This document shows positions 1-10,496 of a DNA stretch of 64,000 nucleotides, in pieces. How positions within the stretch are numbered: the stretch's first letter is position 1; each line of letters begins with the position of its first letter. Source of the stretch: JAMQPK01 sp963761975 (GTDB taxonomy: Bacteria; Acidobacteriota; Vicinamibacteria; Vicinamibacterales; JAMQPK01); contig CAVXIR010000007.1 of the NCBI GenBank assembly GCA_963761975.1, positions 1,534,728-1,598,727 on the forward strand, given 5' to 3'. The notes under the pieces are model-generated. The model saw only the letters and a list, made by a program, of their open reading frames with translations, ran no database searches and was not told where the DNA came from. A program made the position numbers and the translations under genes.

Positions 1-1180
1 GGCGAGCAGCAAATTCGCAAGATTCGCGCAGGCAATGAGTAAGACGAACCCGACGGCGCCCTGCAAGGCCCAGATCGAACGTCTCGCGCTACCGACAATC
101 TCATCCTGCAGCGGCTTCATCTGAAGCACGTGAGGGCCGGGTGGTGTGAGCCTGAAGACATGGTTGCTGGAACTCAGACCGGCGCGCTCGCCCCAGTTCA
201 ACATGAGCTCGTTCAACTCGGCCTCGGCCATCCGTGCTGTCACGCCGTTCTTGAGCCGCCCGACGGCATAAAAGACGTGGAGGCCGCGGTTGAGACGATT
301 TGCCGGATTCAGCCTGGCGGGCAACCAGATCTGGGTACGGTTGTCGGCCAGGTCAAAACCCGCCGGCATGACGCCAACGATCTCCTGGCGCCGACCCTCG
401 ATCTCGACCATCTCGTCCAATGACGGACCTTCCATCAAAGACGGTCTGCCACAACTCGTGTGACAGAATCGCAATCGGTGTGGAGGGAATGGGGCCTTGC
501 CCGGGTGCAGGAGGAGGCCCCGGGATGTCGGTTTCGCTCACCGTAAACACGCGTCCGTGCTCGGCGGGTACGCCGAGCACCTCGAAGAGGCGGCTATCGA
601 CGATCGCCGCCCGCACGCGCACCGGGCGATCACCCGCGGTGAGATTCACTTCACGCGTTCGGTAGACGCCGACGTTTGAAAAGGACCGGTTGAGCTCCCG
701 GAGCTCGAAGTACTCCGGCGGCGAGAGTGCGAGAGGTCGTCAACCCAAGAGCCGGAGATTGCGTCGTCGAGATGCATCAACTGCTCGGGTCCGGGGTAAT
801 CGAGCGGACGCAACAGGACGCTGTTGACAATCGAGAAGATCGCGGTGTTTGCCCCGATTCCGAGCGCGAGCGTCAGCAGCGCGACCGCCGTGGATGCGGG
901 AGCGCGCCGGAGCATGCGCAGCGGCATACCGCACGTCCCGCTGTAAATCGTCCAGCCACATGAATGACCGGACCTGCCGATACACCTCCTTCGTCTGCGT
1001 CACGCCACCGAAACTGCGGTAAGCGGCGCGGCGCGCGTCCTCAAGGGAAAGGCCCTGTCGGATGTACTCCTCTGTCGCTTCGGCAAGATGGCTGGCGATC
1101 TCGTCGTCGATATCGCGATCCATCTGCCGGGAACGAAGCAGGGCCCGCAAACGAAACAGCAGGATGCGCAGGCGGGTCAT
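1..1180 (-). pseudogene. ADOP-type orphan permease, three frameshifts, cut by window edge
   Basis: This is the N-terminal half of a MacB/FtsX-like permease of the acidobacterial duplicated orphan permease (ADOP) family. The start ATG at 1180 overlaps the stop of the upstream PadR gene. Reading leftwards I see the cytoplasmic N-terminal segment (IDDEIASHLAEATEEYIRQG), then the first membrane helix (TLALGIGANTAIFSIVNSV) and the periplasmic MacB_PCD domain (FEVLGVPAEHGRVF). At the window edge comes the second helix (GFVLLIACANLANLLLA). Reading sense moves between frames near 925, near 730 and near 420, so no single ORF covers it. The frames are otherwise well conserved, so the shifts are either recent mutations or sequencing indels. 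The gene continues beyond position 1, so its C-terminal FtsX domain cannot be seen. The family lacks its own ATPase subunit and its substrate is unknown. Confidence 0.85.
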
Positions 1181-1560
1181 GAGACGTCCTCCGAGATCTT
1201 TAAGAACCGCTCAACGATACTTGCCGCCCGCTGCCACTGCGCTTCTTCGTTGTGGAGCTGTTTGCGCCCGGCGCGTGTCAGTGAGTAGATCTTCACGCGA
1301 CGCCCGCTCTCGGATGTGCCCCATTTGGACGAAATCCACCCCATCTGCTCCAGCTTGAGCAGCGCCGGATACAGCGTGCCCTGGTTGAGTGTGAGCTGAT
1401 TCCCGCTGATCTGTTCGATTCGCCGCGCGATTCGATACCCGTGCAGCGGGCCCAAGGCCTCCAACGTCTTGATGATCATCAAGCCGAGGGTGCCGTAGAG
1501 GACGTCACTCTTGTCGGCATCATGTGTTGGGAGCCTACACCTAGATGTGTTGACAGTCAA
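1177..1560 (-). CDS. PadR family transcriptional regulator
   Basis: This encodes about 127 residues with the winged-helix PadR signature: GTLGLMIIKTLEALGPLHGY, then NQGTLYPALLKLEQMGWI, then a wing and C-terminal helix. It belongs to the acidobacterial PadR subgroup that precedes ADOP permeases. Its stop overlaps the permease ATG by 4 bases (ATGA), so the two are translationally coupled and probably co-regulated. The longest start is a TTG at 1560, which lies inside a palindrome. The conserved domain begins only about 20 residues later, so the true start is uncertain. PadR proteins are usually dimeric repressors that bind near their own promoter, which is likely here too. No ligand can be inferred. 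Confidence 0.88.
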   Translation of the reverse strand: MTVNTSRCRLPTHDADKSDVLYGTLGLMIIKTLEALGPLHGYRIARRIEQISGNQLTLNQGTLYPALLKLEQMGWISSKWGTSESGRRVKIYSLTRAGRKQLHNEEAQWQRAASIVERFLKISEDVS

Positions 1561-1561
1561 C
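1537..1561. promoter_or_regulatory. Paired palindromes at the PadR start (candidate operator)
   Basis: Two adjacent inverted repeats overlap the start of the PadR gene: ACAC-ctagat-GTGT at 1537-1550 and GTTGAC-a-GTCAAC at 1549-1561. An ACA/TGT dyad spaced by several bases resembles operators described for PadR proteins, so autoregulation is plausible. This is an inference from position and symmetry only. Confidence 0.4.
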
Positions 1562-2064
1562 TGCTACAACCGAACACTGTCTGCTCGCTATCGAACACTT
1601 GAGACGGCACGGATGCGAGCGCGACCCGCCGCAGTTCGGACTCAGTCAGTGGGGTTTTTACCGGGCTCGACGGCTCGGGCGTTGCCGCTCTTCGGTTCCC
1701 GGACGACGCGTGATGCGGCAGACGCGCTCTAGATAAGACTCTGGCACCGCCATTCGCTGCCCGGTTCAGGAGCCAAGGGCACGCCCACGGGTAAAGAGGC
1801 GGCAGATGAACGGCCCCGGCGAATCGCGCACGGCCGCGTCATTCGGATCAACGTGGCCCGCGCATCCGAGGCTTCGGCGATGCGGCTTCAGCCTACCAAC
1901 AGCCTACCGATTTGCCGCCGAATCGTGATCGCGGCGCAGCAACACGCGAAATGTCGAATGTTTCTGGTTACGAAAAGGGCACAAAGTGCCATTTGAGGCA
2001 GCGACCACTCGGGTGAAACCGAGCGGTCCACCAGGCTGAATTTTGCTGATTTTTTTAGGAAAAG
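1562..2064. other. Non-coding stretch left of the tRNA-Pro fragment
   Basis: About 500 bases with no credible gene on either strand. Short ORFs here have no recognisable motif and no ribosome binding site. The only structure I see is the pair of 8-bp direct repeats at 1890-1908, listed separately. Confidence 0.5.
1890..1908. repeat. AGCCTACC direct repeat with 11-bp period
   Basis: AGCCTACC occurs at 1890-1897 and again at 1901-1908, exactly one helical turn apart. Related 11-bp-spaced pairs lie at 2161-2179 and 30178-30196, all close to a tRNA-Pro copy. Such pairs are typical of arm-type binding sites of tyrosine recombinases. This pair lies outside the proposed island, so it could belong to a second element to the left. 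Confidence 0.5.
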
Positions 2065-2114
2065 TGGTCGGGGCGAAAGGATTTGAACCTTCGACCCCTC
2101 GGTCCCGAACCGAG
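2065..2114 (-). pseudogene. 3' half of tRNA-Pro (probable att site duplicate)
   Basis: Read on the minus strand, this carries the 3' side of a tRNA-Pro: the anticodon stem-loop with CGG, variable region, T arm, 3' acceptor strand and CCA. The 5' half (D arm and 5' acceptor strand) is absent. It matches 48 of 50 bases of the intact tRNA-Pro at 30279-30328, in the same orientation. A partial tRNA like this is the classic scar of an element that integrated into a tRNA 3' end. It is not a functional tRNA. Confidence 0.85.
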
Positions 2115-2160
2115 CCCAGAAGTCCTCGGGTTCGCTGCAAATACGAACCTTTTTGGTTCC

Positions 2161-2179
2161 AGCCTAACGACACCCTAAC
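2161..2179. repeat. AGCCTAAC/ACCCTAAC direct repeat with 11-bp period
   Basis: AGCCTAAC at 2161-2168 is followed by ACCCTAAC at 2172-2179, 11 bp apart and 47 bp inside the tRNA fragment. This is a candidate recombinase arm site at the left end of the island. A nearby gttag (2181-2185) is the partial inverse complement. Confidence 0.45.
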
Positions 2180-2342
2180 AGTTAGCCACCCGTCGACAGA
2201 TGATTTTCGCCACTTAACTCAACCAACGCTCACATGAGATCGCAGGTCAATTCGTGGGCTCGCAACCGTCATTACCGACTAGCCTCTACGTGGTCGCCGC
2301 ATGAGCGGCGCCACTTCCTTACCGAACGCAGTTCTTCCTAAC

Positions 2343-2377
2343 AAAAAAGCGGCCGACCCGTATCAAGAGTCGACCGC
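2343..2377 (-). terminator. Rho-independent terminator (minus strand)
   Basis: On the minus strand, GCGGTCGAC (2377-2369) pairs with GTCGGCCGC (2357-2349) over 9 bp with one G-U pair, followed directly by six T residues. This is a strong intrinsic terminator. No convincing protein gene precedes it, which is why a small RNA is proposed just upstream. Confidence 0.65.
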
Positions 2378-2426
2378 CACATCGATCGCGACGACGGGGC
2401 AGCCTCCCGCGTCGCGCGAGCGAGAA
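2343..2426 (-). ncRNA. Candidate small RNA ending in the terminator
   Basis: On the minus strand a TATACT box (2438-2433) could start a transcript near 2426 that ends at the terminator, giving about 85 nt. Before the terminator the RNA can form a GC-rich hairpin from CGCGACG and CGTCGCG. There is no good -35 box and no match to an RNA family I recognise. The evidence is therefore only the box, the hairpin and the orphan terminator. Confidence 0.22.
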
Positions 2427-2438
2427 GCCCGCAGTATA

Positions 2439-3186
2439 GCGCGGTGCGATCTGGCTCGGAGCACTGGCGCCGATCGGATGGCGCGATACAAAGTCAATCC
2501 GGCACGCAGGGCCGCACGCAAGGTGGGCGGCGCCTCATGTGAGAGACACGCGACTATTGACACGCCGAGGACCGCCGGCGTGCCTTTATGCCCTCGACGA
2601 CTGGACGCGCGACATGCGTCCCTGCCCGCTCGGGCAGTCCAAACGGCCATCCTTCAGAGCCGCGTGTGCGGAGCCTCTGGGATAGGTCACAGTCAGCCAG
2701 GGCCACAACAGCGGGTCAACGACATCGCGCAAGAGAGGACTGCGCCACCGAGCGATCGGCGGCGCCTGATGCCTGCGTTCGAGTGGGACTTCAAATCGTC
2801 TCGCGCCTCGACGTATGCACTGCACGGACGCCGACTGTCTGCCTCGACTCCCTGGGACTTCGGTCCCCTGGCCTGGCTCCATAGGAGCTGTATGCGATGT
2901 TGCGTAGCGCGAGCCGATTTGGCGACTGGACAGCCCGATCTCTGCACGTTCCCGCGTGCCTCCGCGACTCATTGACGTCGCGGGCTGCTGATCTGAGTTC
3001 GTAGGCGCTGCGAAGGCATTGCACTTCGCCGTTCCCTTTTGTCCTACTCAGGCCAGGAGAGGAAAAAGTCGGGGTGTGTGCCGCCTGCGCGGTATTTAGA
3101 AAGGAATGACTTGGTCGATAACTTGAGTGTATGTAGCGTTATCCTTGAATGCGCGTTGGCGCAGTTGAATCGCAAAGGAGGTAGGG
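2439..3186. other. Stretch without a recognisable gene
   Basis: About 750 bases at the left end of the island. Several ORFs overlap on both strands, including one of 224 codons on plus and one of 128 on minus. All are Arg/Ser/Ala-rich with no domain, no ribosome binding site and no preferred strand. I regard them as chance ORFs of GC-rich DNA. The last bases hold the ribosome binding site of the next gene. Confidence 0.5.
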
Positions 3187-4020
3187 ATGGCTATCCGCCG
3201 AATCCTCTTGTCGACGACGTTAGTCGCAATCGCGTGGCCTGTCGCGTCAGCGCAACAGGTAGACCGCCCTCAACATGACGGGCCTACGTTTGAGGTCGCC
3301 TCGGTGCGGCCAAACACGTCAGGCGTCGGAGGCGCAGGGATCAACATCCAGCCGGGCGGTCGCGTCACAGCGCTCAATGTGCCGTTGCTGTGGTTGATTG
3401 AGAGCGCGTATGACCTCGGACATCATCAATTAGAGGGCGGTCCGGCATGGATGGACACCGATCGCTTTGACGTAATTGCGAAAGCCGAAACGGACATACC
3501 CAGGCCGGTTGCAGGTGCCCCTCCAGGGCCGTTTCATTTCATGCTGCGCGCGCTGCTGGCTGAGCGCTTCAAGCTCGCCGTCCATCAAGAAAAGAGAGAC
3601 CTTCCAATCTACGAATTGCATCTCGCGCGTGCGGATGGAGCACTCGGCAAGGGCTTGAGGAGATCCGATTTCGACTGCACGACTGTTGAAAAGACGCCCG
3701 ACGGCCGCCGGCGCGATCGGAATGATGGTCGCCCCACATGCGGAATGTCTGGGCGTGGCCCTCAAATCGCTGCTCACGCAATACCTCTGTCCCATTTGGT
3801 TTCCGTGATTGCAGGGAATGTTCACCGGCCCGTCGTGGACCGCACAAATCTGCGCGGGCTTTTCGACATCGACCTCGCATGGGCGTCGAACCCTACAGAC
3901 ACTTCCAAACCATCTATCTTCACGGCGCTACAAGAACAGTTGGGACTCAAGCTAGTTTCTGCGCGTGGCCCGGTCGAAGTGTTGGTGGTGGATCGTGCTG
4001 AGAGGCCCACACCCGATTAA
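3187..4020 (+). CDS. TIGR03435-type soil-associated exported protein
   Basis: The product is 277 residues with a signal peptide (MAIRRILLSTTLVAIAWPVASA). The mature part follows the TIGR03435 pattern: FEVASVRPN near the N-terminus, INIQPGGRVTALNVPL, a LIESAYDL segment, GGPAWMDTDRFDV, then FHFMLRALLAERFKL. This family is expanded in Acidobacteriota and other soil bacteria and has no assigned biochemical function. It is probably periplasmic. The start is well supported by an AAAGGAGG ribosome binding site just upstream. It stands alone, with no operon partner on its strand, and is near full family length. Nothing seen in the sequence gives its role. Confidence 0.85.
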   Translation: MAIRRILLSTTLVAIAWPVASAQQVDRPQHDGPTFEVASVRPNTSGVGGAGINIQPGGRVTALNVPLLWLIESAYDLGHHQLEGGPAWMDTDRFDVIAKAETDIPRPVAGAPPGPFHFMLRALLAERFKLAVHQEKRDLPIYELHLARADGALGKGLRRSDFDCTTVEKTPDGRRRDRNDGRPTCGMSGRGPQIAAHAIPLSHLVSVIAGNVHRPVVDRTNLRGLFDIDLAWASNPTDTSKPSIFTALQEQLGLKLVSARGPVEVLVVDRAERPTPD

Positions 4021-4200
4021 TTTCGTATCCGCTCGCGCAATTTTCTAAGGGGCTGACTGCGGCACGTCCAACAATTGCCGTTTCGTCCGGGCGGGTTCTC
4101 AGGTTACGAAGGGCACTTTCGCCTTCTTGAGCGTCAAGCCACCCTGGGGTGGCCTGACACCCGATCAGGCGAAAGTAGATCCGGCAGGCGATGGGGTTTC

Positions 4201-5055
4201 CTACTCACCCAACAGAAATCGTCTCATTTCCCGAATGACGATGCGGCGGGGTTCAGGGTCGCGTATGAAGGTGCCATGGGTCGTATGGCGCAATTCAACG
4301 ACCTGTCCATTCTTCAGTTCGCGGCGGAACCTCGCGATTTCCTTCCGCTGCATCGGCGCTCCCACTTCCTCCCAAAGCTTTTGCAGAGTCTTTCGCATCG
4401 ATTCGTCGACACCGCTTGCGTCATACGGCATCTCATCATAAATCACGAAGAAACTCAGAGCTGGCGCCTTTACTCGCGTGTAATCGGGATCGGATTGCTG
4501 GGCCTCCCTCATCATCTCCCCAAGCGGGCCAGGAGGTATCGCCAGCGCAATCGGATAACGGGTTCGCGGATCGTCCTGCAATTTGTGCCGACTGGCTTGA
4601 TCGTAAGCGGCATCGAGATAAACGAGCTTCGACAAGCGTTCCGGATAGGTGCCGGCGAACCGTGTCATTTCATTACCCGCCATCGACACCCCGGCAAGCG
4701 CAACACGTGAGAGCTTCATCGCGTCGAGAAAGTGTCTAATGTCCTCCACTAACGTATCGGTGTCATACCCCGACGCGGGGGCCTCGGATTGTCCTTGCCC
4801 GCGACGAGTCAGACCGATTACACGGAAGCGATCAGTAAAATTCTGAGCGAGTGAATCGAACTCGCGAGCCGATGCACCCGCACCGGTGAGGAAGAGCAAG
4901 GTGTCGCCTTTGCCGCCCCATTCGACATAGTGAAGAGTCACCCCGTTGACAGTGACTAAGGCATCTCGCGGAACGGTCTGCGTCGCCGCCGTAGCGACGA
5001 TGGCGCCGACGATGACAGCCGCCATCGATAGCCTCGCAAGCGTTCGATGATTCAT
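4201..5055 (-). CDS. Exported alpha/beta hydrolase
   Basis: The product is about 284 residues from the ATG at 5055. It begins with a hydrophobic signal-like segment (LSMAAVIVGAIVATAA), so it is probably periplasmic or membrane-anchored. The fold is recognisable from LLFLTGAGASAREFDSLA, the GLTRRGQGQSE turn, and the nucleophile elbow AGVSMAGNE, where Ser is the likely nucleophile. The motif departs from strict GxSxG because Ala follows at the last position. A C-terminal His (RHTTHGTFI) completes the expected triad. It lies downstream of the ADOP gene on the same strand, with a gap of about 90 bases, so it may be co-transcribed. The substrate is unknown. Confidence 0.8.
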   Translation of the reverse strand: MNHRTLARLSMAAVIVGAIVATAATQTVPRDALVTVNGVTLHYVEWGGKGDTLLFLTGAGASAREFDSLAQNFTDRFRVIGLTRRGQGQSEAPASGYDTDTLVEDIRHFLDAMKLSRVALAGVSMAGNEMTRFAGTYPERLSKLVYLDAAYDQASRHKLQDDPRTRYPIALAIPPGPLGEMMREAQQSDPDYTRVKAPALSFFVIYDEMPYDASGVDESMRKTLQKLWEEVGAPMQRKEIARFRRELKNGQVVELRHTTHGTFIRDPEPRRIVIREMRRFLLGE

Positions 5056-5142
5056 GACACTCCATGTTCGCAAAGGGAGCCACACCCCAAGTTTTCTCTA
5101 TTCGCAACAATACGGAGCCATGCGCGACGGTGTCAGTTAACC

Positions 5143-7851
5143 TCATTCATATCTCAACGCCACGAGTGGATCGACGTGGGCAGCACGGCGGGCAGGGATG
5201 TAGCTGGCCAGCAACGCGGCCGCCATAGTCAGACCGGCACCAACAACGTAGGTGCCTCGATCGAGTGGACCGACATGGAACAACATCGAGGCAATCACGC
5301 GCGTCAGGGCGAACGCTGCCACGAGTCCAATACACACACCGATACTCGCAAGCTCCACACCCGACCGTATAAACAATTTCTTAACGTCGCTTCGCTGAGC
5401 ACCCAGCGCAGATCGGATGCCGATTTCCCGCGTTCTCTGAGTCACCGCGACGGAGATCACGGCGTAGATACCGACGAGAGCAAGCGTTACCGCCATCGTG
5501 CTGGCAAGCGCGAGCATCACTAAGGTGAACGACGTTCGTGCCATAGAACGATCGTAGACCTCCCGCAGAGTGCGAACCTGAGCCACAGGAACATCGGAGG
5601 TGACCGCCCATACCGCTGAGCGGACCTCATCCGCGAGGCTCGCGGTTCCGGCGCGTTCACTGCGAATCGCGAACGTGACCGACCGTTGGATGGCCGTACC
5701 TTCTGCGCCAGAAGTCTTGCATCAGCAGTGGCCAGTACACCGTCTTGGGTGGCTCTTGATGTACGCCATTGTCGTACACATCACCCACGACCCCGACGAC
5801 TTCACGCCACGGGCTGTCGCGAGACTCTCGAATTTGCTGACCAAGTGCAGCGGCTGGCTCGCGCCACATCTCGCGTGCCAAATTTTCGGAGATGATCGCG
5901 ACCCGATTGTAACTGTAGAGATCACTCCAGGTGAGGTCGCGACCAGCAACGAAACGGATGCCAAGCGTGGCAAAAAATCCCGGTGAGACAAATTCCATGC
6001 GGCGCACGGGCGGTAACCGCTGCTCGCTGTAGACACGATCACGTGAAAGCAACAAGTCCCCGCCTGGGCCGAATCCTTCCATTGGCACCGAACTGGCGAA
6101 TGCGGCGGCCATGACGCCTGGGATGGAAGCGAGTCTGTCGCGAATCTCATTTTGCAAACGAAATACCTGTTCTGGGCTGGATACTCGCGCAGCGGGAATG
6201 CTGATGCGTGTCAACTGAACTCGATCCGGCGCAGTAAACCCCGGGTCCACAGCGCGCATCGCAACGATCGTGCGAATCATCAGGCCGGCGCCGATTACGA
6301 GCACTAACGAAAGTGCTATTTCCGCGATGATCAACGTATTCCGCGCAAGATTGCGCTCGCGGCTGTCACTGAGCGTCCTCCCTGCACCACGCAATGCGTG
6401 TTCGACATCCGGCTTTGCATGCTTCACGATCGGCAGCACACTGAAGGCGATGCCAGACAGGATTGAAATGGCCATTGTGAAGACGATGACGGAGCTATCG
6501 ATGCTGAGTTCTCCGAGACGGGGTAAGGTCGTCGGCCCAATCGTCAGGAGCATGGACACAGCGCCCGATGCGAGCGCGAGACCGAGCGCACCACCTAGGG
6601 CGCTAAGCACGAGGCTCTCCATGAGCAACTCACCGGCGATACGACGCCACCCGGCTCCAAGCGCGATTCGCACGGCGATTTCTTGTTGGCGTCCTCCCAC
6701 GCGAACCAGGAATAGATTGGCGACGTTTGCACATGCAATCACTAGCACGAATCCAATTGTGCCCATCAGTACCCAGAGGACCGTGCCCACATCGCCGACC
6801 ACCTCTTCTTTAAGGGGTCGAAGAGCAGGCGTGAGGCGGGCGTTTACCATCATGGTCCTGAATCCTGGCGTAGGCTCTGGCCATGATTGCAGCCAAATCC
6901 TGTTCATGCGGGCCACGTCAGCATTCGCCTGAGCGAGCGTGACGCCACGCCTCAGCCTGGCAAGTCCAGCATAGTTAAATGTTCCGAGACGCTGTGTGGC
7001 TCGATCAAACCGCATTGGCAGAATGACTTGGGCATCGACGTTCAGGAAACGGAATGCCTTTGGCATGACGCCGATGATTTGGCGTGGCTCCGAATTCACG
7101 ACAATCGAGCGACCAATCACAGACACATCTCCGCCAAACCGCGATTGCCAGTAGTCATACGTGAGCAGAACCGTCGCAGGCGCTCCAGTCACATCATCCT
7201 CGGCTAAGAACGACCGCCCAAGAATAGGCTTAAGTCGAAGTGCCCGCAGCGTTGCGTCACTGACAGTTAGGCGTCGAACCTCCTCGGGCTCGGTAAAACC
7301 CGTCACAGAACCCAGGTCGTTTGACCACAAGCCAATCTCCTCAAAGGAGCCGTTTTCTTCACGGTAGGTGAATAGCTGCGCTGGGGAGGTCATAGTACCT
7401 CTCCGCCGATGTCCACACCGGGAGCGAGATGCGAAATCGCAACAAGCTCGTGTGGAACCGGATACGGAAGAGGTCGCAGTAGCACACCATTCACGACCGT
7501 AAAAACAGCAACCGTGGAACCTACACCCAACCCGAGCGTCAGCACAGCAATGAGCGCAAATCCGGGATTCTTACGCAGTCCACGGGCGGCATACCGAAGG
7601 TCATGGAGAGAGTGTTCGAGAAACGGAAGGCCTCGCTGATCGCGGTAGGCTTCCCTGATAGCCGCCACCGGACCGAACTTGAGCGCGGCCTGGCGACGTG
7701 CCTCCTCTGGTGACATACCGGTCTTGATGTTTTCAGCGGTCTGAAGCGCGAGGTGTTCCTCGATCTCTTCTCGCAGCCGTACCTCGTCCCGGCGTCGAGT
7801 GAACGATGCGGTCAGAAGGACGAAGAACCGACGCAGCAGCTTCTTACTCAT
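5143..7851 (-). pseudogene. ADOP-type orphan permease, two frameshifts
   Basis: This is a complete-length ADOP permease gene split over two frames. The ATG at 7851 opens the N-terminal part (MSKKLLRRFFVLLTASFTRRRDEV, helix TLGLGVGSTVAVFTVVNGV). Near 7390 the sense moves by one base at a stop/start overlap into the long central segment, which carries the periplasmic domain, GFVLVIACANVANLFLVRVG and GLMIRTIVAM. Near 5700 it returns to the first frame for the C-terminal FtsX domain (LALVGIYAVISVAVTQRTRE) ending in VDPLVALRYE. Its start overlaps the stop of the upstream ADOP gene by 8 bases, so both belong to one operon behind the PadR gene at 10493-10837. The shifts may be real decay or assembly indels. 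Confidence 0.85.
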
Positions 7852-10496
7852 ACCGCAATGCCACGAGCGGATCGACGCGGGCGGCACGCATGAGAGGCGC
7901 GAGTGACGCACCGAGTGCGGTCATCATCAGCACGGCCGCGACTGCCGCAAATGTGGTGAGGTCGATAGGCTCGACGCCGAACAGCAGTCCTTGCAGAAAC
8001 CGACTCAGCCCCGCAGACATCGCCAGACCGAAAGCAATTCCGCTCAGCGTGATCCAAGCGGTTCTTCGAAGTACGAGGTGGACAATGTCGGACGTGTTCG
8101 CCCCGACAGCAATTCGGACGCCAAACTCTTGCACGCGCTGCTGCACCGAAAACGCAAGAACCCCAAACAGCCCTACCATCGCGAGTACCAGCGCCAACAG
8201 GGCGAACGTTCCCACGAGTTGCGCGCGGAATCGCGGTCGAGCGTTCGCTTCTAAGGCGACCTCCTCAAGCGTCCGCACACGGGTTAAGGGCAGGGTCGGT
8301 TCGATTTTTGCCACAACGGAGCGGATTATTGAGAGTAATGCTTCAGGTCGGCCGACCTCTGAACGAGCGACAATCGTCGTGGCAAACCATGAATTTTGAG
8401 CCATGGGGACGTATAACTGGGCAGCCTCGCGCAGTTCTCCGGGCCGCTCCTTCACCTGACGTACAACACCGACGATCTCGCGCGTGACAGGTGCCATCAT
8501 CGAGGCGAACGTCATCGGTGAAACCCGAACGTGTATCCCTATTGGATTGCGCCCCGCCAGGAACCGGCGCACAAACTCCTCGCTCACGAGACACACGGGT
8601 TTCCCGTTTGTGACATCGCCATCATCGAATCCTCTCCCCTGCACGATGGGGATACCCATCGTGTCAAGGTACCGGCTGCTGACCATCTCGTACGTCGCAA
8701 CCGGCCGCTGCGATGGCTCGGCTGGTGGATCGCCGACGATCTCGAATAGTTGCCCAAAGAAACTGCCATCCAGAGGGAGCGACGTGCCAACAGCGGCTTG
8801 AACTCCAGGGACGGCGTTGAGTTCGCGCTCGACACTCTCATGGAACCTCAGCATGCGTTCGTGAGTGTTATACCGGCCGGTGGGCAGAGTGACGCGCGCT
8901 GTAACAACGCCTTCGGCACGGTGGCCGGAATCAACATTGGCAAGACTGTGTAGCGTACGAACAAGCAGCCCAGCTCCACACAAGAGGAGCACCGCTACGG
9001 CGACTTCCGCGACCGTAAGTACATTCCGAAAAGCGCCGGTTTTAGTCGTCGAGCCACGTGTGCCCGTACCAATGGCTTCGGTAAGCGATATGCGTGTAGC
9101 GTTCCATGCCGGTGCAAGTCCGAATGAGATGCCGACTGCCGGTACTGACAACCGCGCAGAATGCGACCACACGCCAGTCGAGAGACAACGCCACCGAGGG
9201 AGGTAGCAATCCAGCCGGAACCAGCGATGGTGCGGCGCGGACGATGCCAGCACACAATCCGAATCCCACGACACCGCCGACAGAAGCAAGCACCAGACTT
9301 TCTGTCAACGACTGCATCAGTACTCGCCTTCTGCCAGCACCAAGTGCCGCGCGGACGGCAAACTCACGGGTCCGACTCGCTCCCCGCGCCAGGACAAGGC
9401 CAGCGACATTCGCGGAAGCAATCAGAAGGACGCAAATAACAACAGCCACAAGAACCTGCGATGTCAATCTAAGTTCATTACCCACGAGCATCTCGCCCAT
9501 CTCATCAACGCTTGCCGTCCAGCCCTTATTGGTCTCGGGCGATGAGGCCGCAATGTTGTCGGCGACAGTCCTGATGTCCGCACGCGCCGTCTCCAGGCTT
9601 ACGCGGGGCTTGAGGCGTCCGACAACATCAAAGAAGCGCGAACGACGGAGGAATGGGGCTCCAGGCGGCGCTGAAAACAGAGTCCACAGCTCACTCGGCT
9701 GCAAAATTTGGAATGACGCGGGGATCACGCCGATGACGCTGTATGGCTGACCATTCAGCGTTAGCGCGCGGCCCAGGATTGCCGGATCGGCGCCCAGGCG
9801 GGTTCGCCAGAAGCGCTCGCCGATGACGACCACGTTCGGTTTCGGGACGACATCGGTGTTGATAAAGGCTCGACCCATGATTGGCTTGACGCGGAATACA
9901 CGGAAAAAATCGGTCGTAACGGATTGCGAAGGAATCTGCTCTGGTGTTCCATCGGACGCCTGCACTGTCACGCCACTTCCTGTGACAGCAGCCATCGACT
10001 CGAAGGTTTGGTTCTGGTCGCGCCAATCGACGAAGTTCAGGAAGGCCGCTTTACCCCTTCCGGCCTGGCCCGGGCGGCTCTCGGACACCATAACCAGCTT
10101 GTCGGGTTCGTCAAAGGGGAGCGGTCGTAGCAGAACGGCGTCAGCGAAACTGAAGATCGCGCTATTCGCGCCGATGCCAAGGGCCAGAGTCAGTACGGCA
10201 ACTGCGGTAAAACCTGGATTCTTGCGGAGAGACCGCACGGCATATCGAGTGTCTTGGAGAAGATGTTCGAGAATCGGTAAGCCTCCCTGATCGCGATAGT
10301 GCTCCTTGACCTCTTCCACGGCACCGAACTTGAGAACGGCCTGGCGGCGCGCTTCGTCGGGTGACATCCCGGCCTTGATGTTTTCAGCGGTCTGCAGCGC
10401 GAGGTGTTCCTCGACCTCTTCTCTCAGGCGTCTCTCGTCTCGCCCCCGCGTGATCGACGCCGTCAGGCGCACAAAGAATCGGCGGAGAGCCTTCAT
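7844..10496 (-). pseudogene. ADOP-type orphan permease, one frameshift
   Basis: The first half runs from the ATG at 10496 (MKALRRFFVRLTASITRGRD) through TLALGIGANSAIFSFADAV, the MacB_PCD domain and VVICVLLIASANVAGLVLAR. The frame then changes near 9130, between WRVVAFCAVVS and GISFGLAPAWNATR. The second half continues with VAEVAVAVLLLCGAGLL and a C-terminal FtsX domain ending VDPLVALRYE. The ATG overlaps the PadR stop (10493) by four bases. Gene order is PadR, this permease, second permease and probably hydrolase, all leftward. A complete copy would be about 880 residues, as in the intact homologues. No ABC ATPase gene is near, as is typical for the family. Confidence 0.85.

Noticed and set aside
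1904..2173. 89-codon minus-strand ORF
   Set aside because: It translates through the tRNA-Pro fragment (GVEGSNPFAP is a usual mistranslation of tRNA DNA).
2301..2975. 224-codon plus-strand ORF at the island's left end
   Set aside because: It has Arg/Ser/Ala-rich composition, no recognisable motif and no ribosome binding site, and competing ORFs lie on the other strand.
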